Positions 1 through 8,800 of a DNA stretch of 64,000 nucleotides are shown piece by piece. The DNA comes from a virus. The notes beneath the pieces were generated by a model that saw only the letters and a list, made by a program, of their open reading frames with translations, ran no database searches and was not told the origin of the DNA. The position numbers and the translations under genes were made by a program. Position 1 is the first letter of the stretch. The number at the start of each line of letters is the position of its first letter. The stretch spans positions 1-64,000 of IMG/VR virus record IMGVR_UViG_3300009091_000012; one strand, 5' to 3'.

Positions 1-2015
1 CCAGTGAACTGATCCCCGAAACTGTCAGCCAGATGGTGAACTTGAGCAAGGCCACGGGGATGAGCGTGGAGGAAACGGTGGCCTTGCAGCATGCTTACAC
101 GCGCTTAGGGGGAGTAAAGCTCCCGGATTACGAAGAGATCATGAGTGGTGCCCTGTCAGCGGCACAAGAATCAGCCGCTACTTGGGACGACATGTCGGCA
201 ACCATTCAAGAAGCCTCTCTTCACATGCTCAATTACTCAGAGGCGCAACGGAAGACCTTTGTCAATAATCAAATCGCCGCCACTGCGGCTGCGAAAGATT
301 TAGGGCTGCAAGCGGACGCCTTCGAAACTTTGCGAGATAACATTCTTGACAATTCAGATGCCTATGCTCGTTTTGCGGGGATGTTAGCTAGTGCCGGGTC
401 AGCGTTTGCCCCCGATGAAGCGTTGAGAGATGCTAATACATTAATCGATGCAATGCAGGATATTATCAATACTTCCGGGGCTAAAAGCTTAGATATGGAA
501 ACCTTCCAAGGGCGACAGGTTTACCAGCAAGTTTTTGCTCCGTTAGGTATTGGCGAGGATATGTTCCGGCGTATGGTTAAAGGGATGCCCGAAGGAGAAG
601 GGGTGCTCGGGCAAACCGCCGCAGAACGTTTAGCGAAAGTTGAAGCAGGTGCGCCTACGGCAGTTGAAGAAACGTCTAAAGCTATCCGTGGCACCGTAGC
701 AGAACAGTATGAACAAATCCAAGGGACATGGGACTCTGGAATCATTACTCCAGGAACAAAACTTATTGAAGGATTTGGGGTAGTTGTTGATAAGTTTGGT
801 AATTTCCTTGAACAAGGAGTTACGGCTTTTCAGCGGTTCGATGAGAGCGTAGGAGGAAAAGCGAGCACGGGTGTTGCTGCGGCTGGAGCAGCAGCCGGTG
901 TTTACGGGGCGGGACAAGGTTTAGGCGCTTTGATGGGGTTCAAAGAGGGCGGTATTGCGAGTACGGTAATTGGCCTTTCTGCACTTACAGGAGGCGCTAT
1001 TGTCGGGACAGGAGGCGCTGTTCTTACAAAAGATTTTTGGAAGGATCCTCTTGGCAATCTTTTCGGAGGAAAAACAACCCCAGAGGGGCAAAGTAATCTT
1101 TTTGGAGAAAAAACAACTCCAGAAGAGCAAGCTAAATTAGCGGCGGTTGGGCTTGGTCCACAAGCGATGCCTCAAGAACAAGCCCCCCTTTGGGCTAAAG
1201 AAGGCATCCCCGAGCAAAAAACAAGTATTTGGACGAAGGTTAAAGAAGCCGTACACCCGAAGTCAGCATTAGATGATCCAGAATTTTTTGCGCGTATCCA
1301 AGCTACTTTAGCCCAACAAGGAGTGGCTACAACTATTCCTACGGACTTATCTACTGCTGAAAAAGTAGATATGGCTAGTGCTATCCAAGATATTTTAGAC
1401 CAAACCAATATTTCACGTGACTCTTTTGAAGGACGTAAATTTGAGGAAGCGTACTTTAAGCCTATGGGGCTTAGCCCAGATATGTTTGAGCGAGCAAGGA
1501 TACATGATGAGACGATGACTGCCCCTGTTAACATTGCAAAAAAGACACTTATTGGTGGTCTCGGAGATCCTCTTGGAACTGCTTGGGCTGGCCTCAAAGA
1601 ACTCCACTCTGTGTGGAAAGGGCAAAAAGACCTGGAAGAGATTCAGAAACGACAAACAATGGCTGATACTATCAACGCTTTACCCCAAGCAATTGAAGTT
1701 ACAGCAGCAAATATTCGAGAGACTGGGGTACCGACTGTCTGGGACGGCTTGGGGGATGGGGAACTCATGAGCCAGACTCTCCAGATGGCTCCAGAGCTTA
1801 CTACAACCGGTGAAGTAGAAATCCCAGCCATGAACGAGGTGGCACGTAATACTTCACAGCAAACGAGTATTCTGAAGTCCATCTTAGATGCAATTCGTAA
1901 TCTGAACGGCCCGGATACCCCGCAGAATCCTCGGATCATTCCGGGTATGGCTAATGTAGAAACACCGGGTGTCCTTCGAGATTACGAGTACTTTGCAGCG
2001 GAGTTAGGGAGATAA
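1..2015 (+). CDS. tail tape-measure-like protein, 5'-truncated (C-terminal part)
   Basis: The reading frame is open from base 3 with no stop, so the first ATG at 33 is probably internal and the true start lies upstream of the window. About 670 residues are visible. The protein is Ala/Gly-rich with long helical stretches. A hydrophobic Gly/Ala segment (about residues 280-335 counted from the ATG at 33) could be membrane-active, as in tape-measure proteins that cross the inner membrane. A short near-repeat (GNLFGGKTTPEGQ, then SNLFGEKTTPEEQ) lies near residue 345. It sits directly upstream of baseplate genes, the usual tape-measure position. No lytic domain was recognised. The middle (about 700-1700) is clearly AT-richer than the ends. 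The name rests on position and composition and is moderately sure. Confidence 0.65.
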   Translation, partial: SELIPETVSQMVNLSKATGMSVEETVALQHAYTRLGGVKLPDYEEIMSGALSAAQESAATWDDMSATIQEASLHMLNYSEAQRKTFVNNQIAATAAAKDLGLQADAFETLRDNILDNSDAYARFAGMLASAGSAFAPDEALRDANTLIDAMQDIINTSGAKSLDMETFQGRQVYQQVFAPLGIGEDMFRRMVKGMPEGEGVLGQTAAERLAKVEAGAPTAVEETSKAIRGTVAEQYEQIQGTWDSGIITPGTKLIEGFGVVVDKFGNFLEQGVTAFQRFDESVGGKASTGVAAAGAAAGVYGAGQGLGALMGFKEGGIASTVIGLSALTGGAIVGTGGAVLTKDFWKDPLGNLFGGKTTPEGQSNLFGEKTTPEEQAKLAAVGLGPQAMPQEQAPLWAKEGIPEQKTSIWTKVKEAVHPKSALDDPEFFARIQATLAQQGVATTIPTDLSTAEKVDMASAIQDILDQTNISRDSFEGRKFEEAYFKPMGLSPDMFERARIHDETMTAPVNIAKKTLIGGLGDPLGTAWAGLKELHSVWKGQKDLEEIQKRQTMADTINALPQAIEVTAANIRETGVPTVWDGLGDGELMSQTLQMAPELTTTGEVEIPAMNEVARNTSQQTSILKSILDAIRNLNGPDTPQNPRIIPGMANVETPGVLRDYEYFAAELGR

Positions 2016-2018
2016 GTC

Positions 2019-2639
2019 ATGTCTTCTGGTTATGGTGGAGATCGTTCAGCCGCCCGAGTGTTGAGTCCTGAAGCATATTGCTTCATTCTCGATTTAGACA
2101 GTGACGATCAAGATCGGCTGGAGTTCCAGCTCATGCCGGAAGCATTTGTCGATACGAAATCGGCAGTCTATAACGAGACACCGATTATCGGACGTAGCTT
2201 GCCGCTTCTTGGGTACTCGCACTCTACCTCTCGTACTATCGGGCTTTCTCTTCAGTTTGCGTCATTGAACCCTACCGGGTCATACTCACCTTCTTGGGTA
2301 AGAGAGAAGATAAGCTGGCTGGAGTCGAAGATCTACCCGGTGTATGAGGAGGGGTTCGTGTACCCCCCACATCGGCTGCTGCTGTCTATCGCTGAATCAG
2401 TGGGCATGCAGGTAGTTATGACGAGTTGTTCAACTACTTGGATGGGGCCATGGGCTGTTAATGAGTATGGTGCTCAAGCTTTTCGGGCACAAGCTGACTG
2501 TCAGTTCCAAGAGTATGGCGCAAACGATGGTACACGCCCCTATAGCTTCGCTGACGCTATTGAGGGTAAGCACAATACGTTTGGGGCAAAAGGTACGACG
2601 ATCTATTTTGACATTCCTCTGAGTGTCGGGAGTGGATGA
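2019..2639 (+). CDS. baseplate/tube-initiator-like protein (CIS tube/LysM-type)
   Basis: 206-residue protein with an AGGGAGA ribosome site a few bases before its ATG. Its first half reads like the contractile-injection-system tube-capping family: a line of the form 'LEFQLMPE' followed by 'SAVYNETPIIGRS' and a predicted beta-rich 'RTIGLSLQF' strand. Proteins of this type lie between the tape measure and the hub and join tail tube to baseplate. The next gene starts inside its stop codon (ATGA), so the two are translationally coupled. The family assignment comes from motif resemblance and position only. It could instead be another small baseplate protein. Confidence 0.6.
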   Translation: MSSGYGGDRSAARVLSPEAYCFILDLDSDDQDRLEFQLMPEAFVDTKSAVYNETPIIGRSLPLLGYSHSTSRTIGLSLQFASLNPTGSYSPSWVREKISWLESKIYPVYEEGFVYPPHRLLLSIAESVGMQVVMTSCSTTWMGPWAVNEYGAQAFRAQADCQFQEYGANDGTRPYSFADAIEGKHNTFGAKGTTIYFDIPLSVGSG

Positions 2640-3001
2640 TGCCTATCGTAGAGACCCTTCTGACGCCTTTAAACCAGGGGCAAATCCCACGGGGGTGGAG
2701 ACACATCCCCGGTCGTTACCAGAAGTCCTGGGCCTATCAGGACGCGGAAGAACGGTATTTCCTGGGGACGTTCAGCGTTCCGACTATTTCGGCACATAGT
2801 TCCGATCTGCTGTATGCGCTGGAAGTCGGGGATGTGGCTCGCCCTGATCTCATTTCCTATAAGGTTTACAAGCACCCTGGTTACTATTGGGTCATTTTGT
2901 GGCTCAACAATATCAGTGACCCATTCGAGGGTATGTATCCGGGCATGATGTTACGGCTTCCTACGCTTCAAAGGTTGGCTGAATACGGTATCCGAGCATA
3001 G
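2636..3001 (+). CDS. baseplate wedge protein, T4 gp53-like
   Basis: 121 residues (ATGA overlap with the upstream gene; a second ATG follows at once). The C-terminal half has the pattern of T4 gp53-type wedge proteins: an 'ISYKVYKHPGYYWVILWLNN' strand pair, then 'ISDPFEGMYPGMMLRLP'. In T4, gp53 links neighbouring wedges during hub-wedge assembly. The length is shorter than T4 gp53 but normal for this family in other myoviruses. Neighbours are a tube initiator and a hub protein, which agrees with the assignment. Confidence 0.75.
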   Translation: MMPIVETLLTPLNQGQIPRGWRHIPGRYQKSWAYQDAEERYFLGTFSVPTISAHSSDLLYALEVGDVARPDLISYKVYKHPGYYWVILWLNNISDPFEGMYPGMMLRLPTLQRLAEYGIRA

Positions 3002-3006
3002 GGGGA

Positions 3007-4587
3007 ATGATGGTAGACACAATTATCCCCCGCCCCGAGATGTACCAGACGTATGCTCCTTTTTTGGAAGTCTACGTTCGGGGGCAGGATCTATTACGTT
3101 CTTCAGATGGGAAACCACGTAATCTGATCTCCTTTACGCACACCCGTTATCAAATGGGCGGTGGTCTGTGGGAGTTGGAAATCTTTGACCCTGACTATGT
3201 AAATGCTGAAGAACTGCTATTAGGCGTGTCTGCAAAAGAAGGGACAACGAGTGGGGAAGAAGGTGGTGACCCAGAAAGCTATGAAGTCACTCAACCCGCT
3301 ATGTTTCGGTATGGTTACGTTTCGCAAGATGGAAAAGTTATCACAGTTAGTCCTCTTGGAGAAGAGTACTTTTTTGCGACTATAAATCAGTATAGAGCTA
3401 CGTATCAACCAAATGGTACATTACTCAGTATCACGGGACAAACTCTCGGATACGTTCATGCTCGATCTATTAAAGAAAAACGTTCATTTTATGCAAAAAA
3501 TATCTATACTATTCTCAAAGAAATTTGTGAATTATTAGAATGGGAGTTTGTTCCTCTGGGAGAAACTGAGCCAGGAGAGTTAGCCCCAGAAAAACAACCC
3601 ACGTTTCTATCAGTCACGAATGCTGCTATTGACTCTACTGAAGAGCAAGAGCCAACTGTTACAATGGAAGAGAATGAAACATATTATCAATTTATTCAAC
3701 GGATTTGCAATATGGCCCGCTCTAATGACCCAAAGTTTGGGGATTACGTTTGCTATTTACAAACTAGGACCAAAGGAAAAACAAGTGAGGGGGGTAACCC
3801 TACCCCAGAGAAGCCAGTTACCTATTTATATTTCGGCCCTTATGATGCTTTCAAAGGGCCAGTTCGTAAATATGTATACATGCGTGACCCAACTTCTGAT
3901 GTTATCAGTTTTACTCCAAATGTTGCTATTACTGTTGCAGCTATAGCGGGGGCCTCAAGCGGTGTAGTAATTAAAGGGGATGACCCACAACGTGGGGAAC
4001 CATTTGTACATCAAACTGATCATGCTAATCTCGACATGAAAACACACCGTACACGTCGTCCTCCAGTTGGAGTAACTGCGAGTTTTGCCGAAATGCGGCA
4101 ATTCCAAGAGGGTCTTCCTGAACAAGGTGAAGACACTTTGAAACGACCAGAAGGTGGTGTTGCAGGGCCTACAGTATTAGCTGCTCCAAAAGCAGCGGAT
4201 ATTGACGCTCCTGTAGTGGAGATGTCCACGGCAATAACTAACCCGATCAAGTTAGACCATGCTGCCATGAATTGGTGGCTTGGTTTGAACCGAATGGTGA
4301 ACAGTGCCACATTAGAGATTTTTGGTGACCCTTCACCTGAGTTAGATATTGGAAATAATGTTATTGTCGTGTATTTCGTCCCTACGGATAACAAGGAGTT
4401 TCGTGTTCATTGGATTACAAAAATTTGGGGAATCATTGGCATCACTCATTCGATCCAAGGCGGGACTTACATCACACAGCTTGAGTTAGGGACAAATGGT
4501 GGTGGGCTGGATATGGGCACCCGTCAAGCCTGGAACGCCATGACTAGTGGTATGGACCCAGGCGCAATGGGACGGGCAGGGGGTTAA
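3007..4587 (+). CDS. baseplate hub protein (gpD/VgrG N-terminal-type)
   Basis: 526 residues starting at one of two adjacent ATGs behind GGGGGA. The N-terminus ('FLEVYVRGQDLL...', 'MGGGLWELEIFDPDY') and the segment 'TYYQFIQRICNMA' resemble tail-hub proteins of the gpD/gp27 class, which form the trimeric ring on which the spike sits. The C-terminus is Gly/Met-rich and ends one base before the ATG of the spike-like gene. Bases about 3220-4010 are much AT-richer than the flanks and code for a variable-looking insertion with a Thr/Gly/Glu-rich linker, perhaps acquired separately. The hub call is likely; the domain limits are not certain. Confidence 0.65.
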   Translation: MMVDTIIPRPEMYQTYAPFLEVYVRGQDLLRSSDGKPRNLISFTHTRYQMGGGLWELEIFDPDYVNAEELLLGVSAKEGTTSGEEGGDPESYEVTQPAMFRYGYVSQDGKVITVSPLGEEYFFATINQYRATYQPNGTLLSITGQTLGYVHARSIKEKRSFYAKNIYTILKEICELLEWEFVPLGETEPGELAPEKQPTFLSVTNAAIDSTEEQEPTVTMEENETYYQFIQRICNMARSNDPKFGDYVCYLQTRTKGKTSEGGNPTPEKPVTYLYFGPYDAFKGPVRKYVYMRDPTSDVISFTPNVAITVAAIAGASSGVVIKGDDPQRGEPFVHQTDHANLDMKTHRTRRPPVGVTASFAEMRQFQEGLPEQGEDTLKRPEGGVAGPTVLAAPKAADIDAPVVEMSTAITNPIKLDHAAMNWWLGLNRMVNSATLEIFGDPSPELDIGNNVIVVYFVPTDNKEFRVHWITKIWGIIGITHSIQGGTYITQLELGTNGGGLDMGTRQAWNAMTSGMDPGAMGRAGG

Positions 4588-4588
4588 G

Positions 4589-5872
4589 ATGACAACGCCC
4601 CAAATGACTGCTGAACGTGATGGATTTGCTCACCTGCTAGATTGGAAGTTTGGCCGGGGGATCCATAAGCGAGATAATTACGCTATTGTCAGAGGTATCG
4701 TAGAGTACAACCGTGACCCTGAGCATCGTGGACGGATCATGGTCCGGGTACTTGAAGATGGCCCAGAGATGAAGCTCGGTAAGGCGGAGCAACCTCGGGT
4801 AGCTAGCTTAGAGCTAGGCTGGTGTGATGCCCTCTTTGGCCATGGTTCTGGCATGGGATTTGGAGCGTTCACGGTTCCTCCTGTTGGTGCCAGGGTGTTC
4901 GTCATGTACGAACGGGGAGCCAGTGAGAATGGCCTTTACTTTGGTGGATGGTTTGCGAATGCACCTCGGCAACGGCGCTATGGTGTAACGAGAACAACTC
5001 TAAAACCTCCAGTTAACGATCTCCCGGACAAGCCTGGGTTCACGGAAGAGGGTCATACGGGTGGAGATTACATTTACCCCCCGAAGCCCACACCGTATGG
5101 TGGCTATTGGATGGAGCCACCTCGCCCGGAGATTCCACTCGAACTTGTCGAGATGGAAGATCATACCCCTGACATCCAAATGTTTTTCAAGACCCTCAAA
5201 GGGGCTACATTAATTGCTAAAGAGCGCGATACTGTCGAAGAGTTAATGCTTATTGACCGATTAGGAGCCGAGCTTCGTTTTGAGTCAAATCTCATTTGGC
5301 AAGAGAACGGGGTGATTCGCCGGGGGATGAACTCAGCGACTCAGCTAGAGCCTATGGGGCTGGATAACCTGAACCATGCCTCCCATAAGGTCTCGCTTCT
5401 TACCGCTACCCAAGCGGGCTTGGTCATGGAGAACAACATATATGGAGACGATGCCGTTCTACTCCAGTCACACGCCACTCCCAGCACAGTTGTACGTAAC
5501 GCAGAACTATCCCCTACCCGCATGGCCGTTGAACTCGATGAGGGGCAGGGCCGACTCCGAATCATATACATGGACGCCGGAGTTGAAATTGGGTCTATCA
5601 CAATCGATATCGTATCCCGACGACTGGACATCCACGGCATTGAACATTTTCACCTGACCTCTTCCGAGGAGATCCTGTTAGAGGCTCCGAGGGTCCGGGT
5701 ATGTGGGGACTTAGATGTAGAGGGCGAGATCCGGCACCTGGGCGGGAAGAAGCTGACCTTTATCGACAACGATACCGACCCGTACGATTCACAAGCTCGT
5801 AACTTCTGGGACATCACACCTGCTAAGGGGTGGGAGGGGTTCCGCAAAGACGAAGATGTGGATAGGTGGTAG
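4589..5872 (+). CDS. baseplate spike protein (gp5/VgrG-like, OB-fold)
   Basis: The frame is open from 4547, but the ATG at 4589 follows a GGGCAGGGGG ribosome site and lies one base after the hub stop, so it is the probable start (427 residues). Residues about 30-120 look like the OB-fold of gp5/VgrG spikes: 'IVEYNRDPEHRGRIMVRVLE', then 'AFTVPPVGARVFVMYERG' and 'GLYFGGWF'. The C-terminal third is beta-rich and ends in an acidic, Asp/Trp-rich tail, fitting a beta-helical needle. No lysozyme domain was seen. It directly follows the hub gene, as is usual for the spike. Confidence 0.75.
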   Translation: MTTPQMTAERDGFAHLLDWKFGRGIHKRDNYAIVRGIVEYNRDPEHRGRIMVRVLEDGPEMKLGKAEQPRVASLELGWCDALFGHGSGMGFGAFTVPPVGARVFVMYERGASENGLYFGGWFANAPRQRRYGVTRTTLKPPVNDLPDKPGFTEEGHTGGDYIYPPKPTPYGGYWMEPPRPEIPLELVEMEDHTPDIQMFFKTLKGATLIAKERDTVEELMLIDRLGAELRFESNLIWQENGVIRRGMNSATQLEPMGLDNLNHASHKVSLLTATQAGLVMENNIYGDDAVLLQSHATPSTVVRNAELSPTRMAVELDEGQGRLRIIYMDAGVEIGSITIDIVSRRLDIHGIEHFHLTSSEEILLEAPRVRVCGDLDVEGEIRHLGGKKLTFIDNDTDPYDSQARNFWDITPAKGWEGFRKDEDVDRW

Positions 5873-5874
5873 TA

Positions 5875-8800
5875 ATGGCTGACCCAGTTAACCCGCACGA
5901 TACAACAACCTACGGGCAGCAGCAGGAAGAGAAGCTCCAGCACAATAAGGCTGAGGGTGAAATTCGGGATCTGTACGGTTACTACAGGTTCTCAGATCAC
6001 CGGCTTACGAATATCGCCTTGAAGGAGAAGATCTATAAACGGCAGGAAGTGTGGTTTGAAGGCTACATGGACTGGTCGTTCAAAGAGTGTTTGTTCAAGG
6101 CACCTTTTCACTTTGGAGTCGAAGGAGAACGGCTAGAGGAAGATACTCGGGGGACCGAAAAGAACCCCGAGCCTTTCCCAGGGTATGGGTTCAACGGATT
6201 GAATTTCGAGACTTGCAAGTTCAAAATTGATGATCCTGAGTTATCACCACTATTTGAAATTAGGAATAACTGTAACGTCGTGTTTAAAGGGTGTTCGTTT
6301 GAGAAAGGTTCCGGTGACATATATCCTACCCTCAGCACCGGGGACAATTGCCGAGTTGAGTTTATCAACTGCAAGTTTGAATGTTCCCTTGTTTTCGATA
6401 CCTTCTGTGATGTGAAGTTTCGAGATTGTGAGTTTGCCGAAAATCTAACATCTTATGTTTCTGCTAGTGATCATTGTAAGCTACACTTTACCAATTGCGA
6501 TATGAACCACTCCCCAGAGAACGGGAACTGGATGAGTTTAGCTAATGACTGTTCGGTAGTAATTCATGGTGGAGCTAACCTTCCAAGTTTATTGGGTAAA
6601 ACAGGTACAATATCTTTAGCTAATAATTGTCATGTAAAAATATACAAAATGAAGAAAGTTTGTTGTACCGAAGGAATTATTTTCTCTTTAACGAATGGTA
6701 GTAAGCTCGAAACATTTGATGTTGAAGAGATGTCTTGTGGTGCTGGGGTCTGTTTTGATATTGCAAATAGTGAAGTTTATGTACGCAATACAGAATTAAT
6801 TAAAGCTGGGTTTGCGGCTATTTGTTTAAACGATGGTGTTTTTCGTAGCGATAATGTTAAAGAGATACGTGCTGGTCAAGGTAGTGCTATTGATGCTAGT
6901 AATGGCTCAAAGGCACAAATTAAGAACACTGAATCCATTATTTCCGGGAAGGGTAGTGCCGTTGTACTTATAGCGAGCACAGCAGATTTAGCAGATATTA
7001 CTCTCGTTCAAGGGCTGCTTAGTGGGGTTAATGCTAGTGGGGCAGGGCGCTCCTACCTTCGTCGTGTAGAAACTGTAACCGGGGCGACCGAGTCAGGCAT
7101 TGACCTGTCAGATGGTGTGGAGCTGTATGGTTACACAGTATCAACTATAAACGGGGGGCTGCTTGCGGGTGTTACGCTAGACAGCGCACGTTTTGAAATC
7201 ACTGACGGCACCACTATTCATGGGCCAAAAGGCGGAATTGTAGGCACCCAGGCCCATATTCGAGTAGAACAGGTGACAACGATTTCCGGAGATGATGAAG
7301 CCGGAATCTCTCTTGCTGACTCAGCATATGACATCCGAAATGTGCAAACTATGTCCGGAAAGTCCGGACTTACTATGTCAAATTGTAGGGGAGTACTTCT
7401 TGACATCGGGACAATAAGTGGAGAGCAAGAGCCAGGAGCCATAATTGAGGATTGCTCCGGTCCTACCGAGTGGGACACTATTACCACTATCTCTAGTAAT
7501 AGCGGTGATGGTCTGGTCGTAGAAGGTAACCTTAAGCAGCTTCGTATCATCAACGTAGACACGATTACCAGTACATCTGCTAACGGTGTGTCCTGGACCC
7601 AAGCGTCTGGTACGGCCTTCCTCGGGCATGTACTTTCGATTACCTCGACTTCTGAAGTAGGAATGACTGCCACAGTCACCATCGGTAGCTTAACGCTGGA
7701 AGAAGTTGACACCATCACCGCTAAGATGGATGCGCTGAACATCGCGGGTACTGGGGAAGTCTATGGGAACATCCTTGGTACGTTAACGTCACAGGAAGGA
7801 ACCGCTTTTTCGGTTTCGATGTCTTCGAGCGGTAAGGCACGTTTTCGTGACCTTGGTACCCTCACCTCGCAGGAAGGGACTGCGGCCTCTTTGACGGCTC
7901 AAGGAAGCGCCGAAGTTGCCCTGTGGGCAGTGACTGCTCCTATGTCCTCGCAAGAGGGAGACGCGGCGGTGCTCACTGCGTCGGGAGACAGCTACATCAC
8001 GCTCAGAGATATTGCCGGGATGACGAGCGAGGAGGGACGCCCACTGGTTGTTACGACTAGTGGAACGTCAGAAACGTACATCTATAGCATCACGTCGGAA
8101 TGTACCGCTGTAGAGGTGGCTGCTTGGACTCTTACTCTGAGCGGGCAATCCCAGGTGACGGTGCGTGAAACCGCAGGAGCTAGCTCCGAGAAGGGGCAGG
8201 CGGTAGTTGTGAATGTCGGTGCTGGTTCCATCTTGACGATGGACGACAACACGAAGTTTTCCAGTGTGGAGGAAACTGCTTTTTCGGGTACGGTTCAGGG
8301 TACGCTCAAGGTCAACAACATGGACGAGATCAGCACCGAGGAAGGGCGCATGATCGTCCTGAGCGGTGGCACGGACTCTTGGATCGAGTTTACGAATATT
8401 CCCACTATCAAAGGGACGAATCCTTCAGAAGATGCGGTTGAGATCACAGGTTCTGGAACTACTCGGTTAGTGAACATCGATGAAATCGACGGTGGCAATC
8501 TCTCTAGGTACATTGTTGAGTTAACGAGTCTCGGGGCAGAGCTGGGGAAGATCGAAGTCATCGATGTACTTTCGATCAAGGCTACGAACTGCCGAGGGGG
8601 GTTACTTGTCCAAAACTGTGGTGATATCGAGATCTACTGTACGACTTCGAAGGGGTCTATCGTTTGTGACACGGGGTCTACGCACTGTCTGAGCATCTTC
8701 TCCGGTAACGCTGTTGTCCGAAACTTCTCCGAGATCAAAAACAGCGATGGCTCGATGAACGGAGTTTACACGTATGGGACTGGGCGTGTAACTCTTGAAA

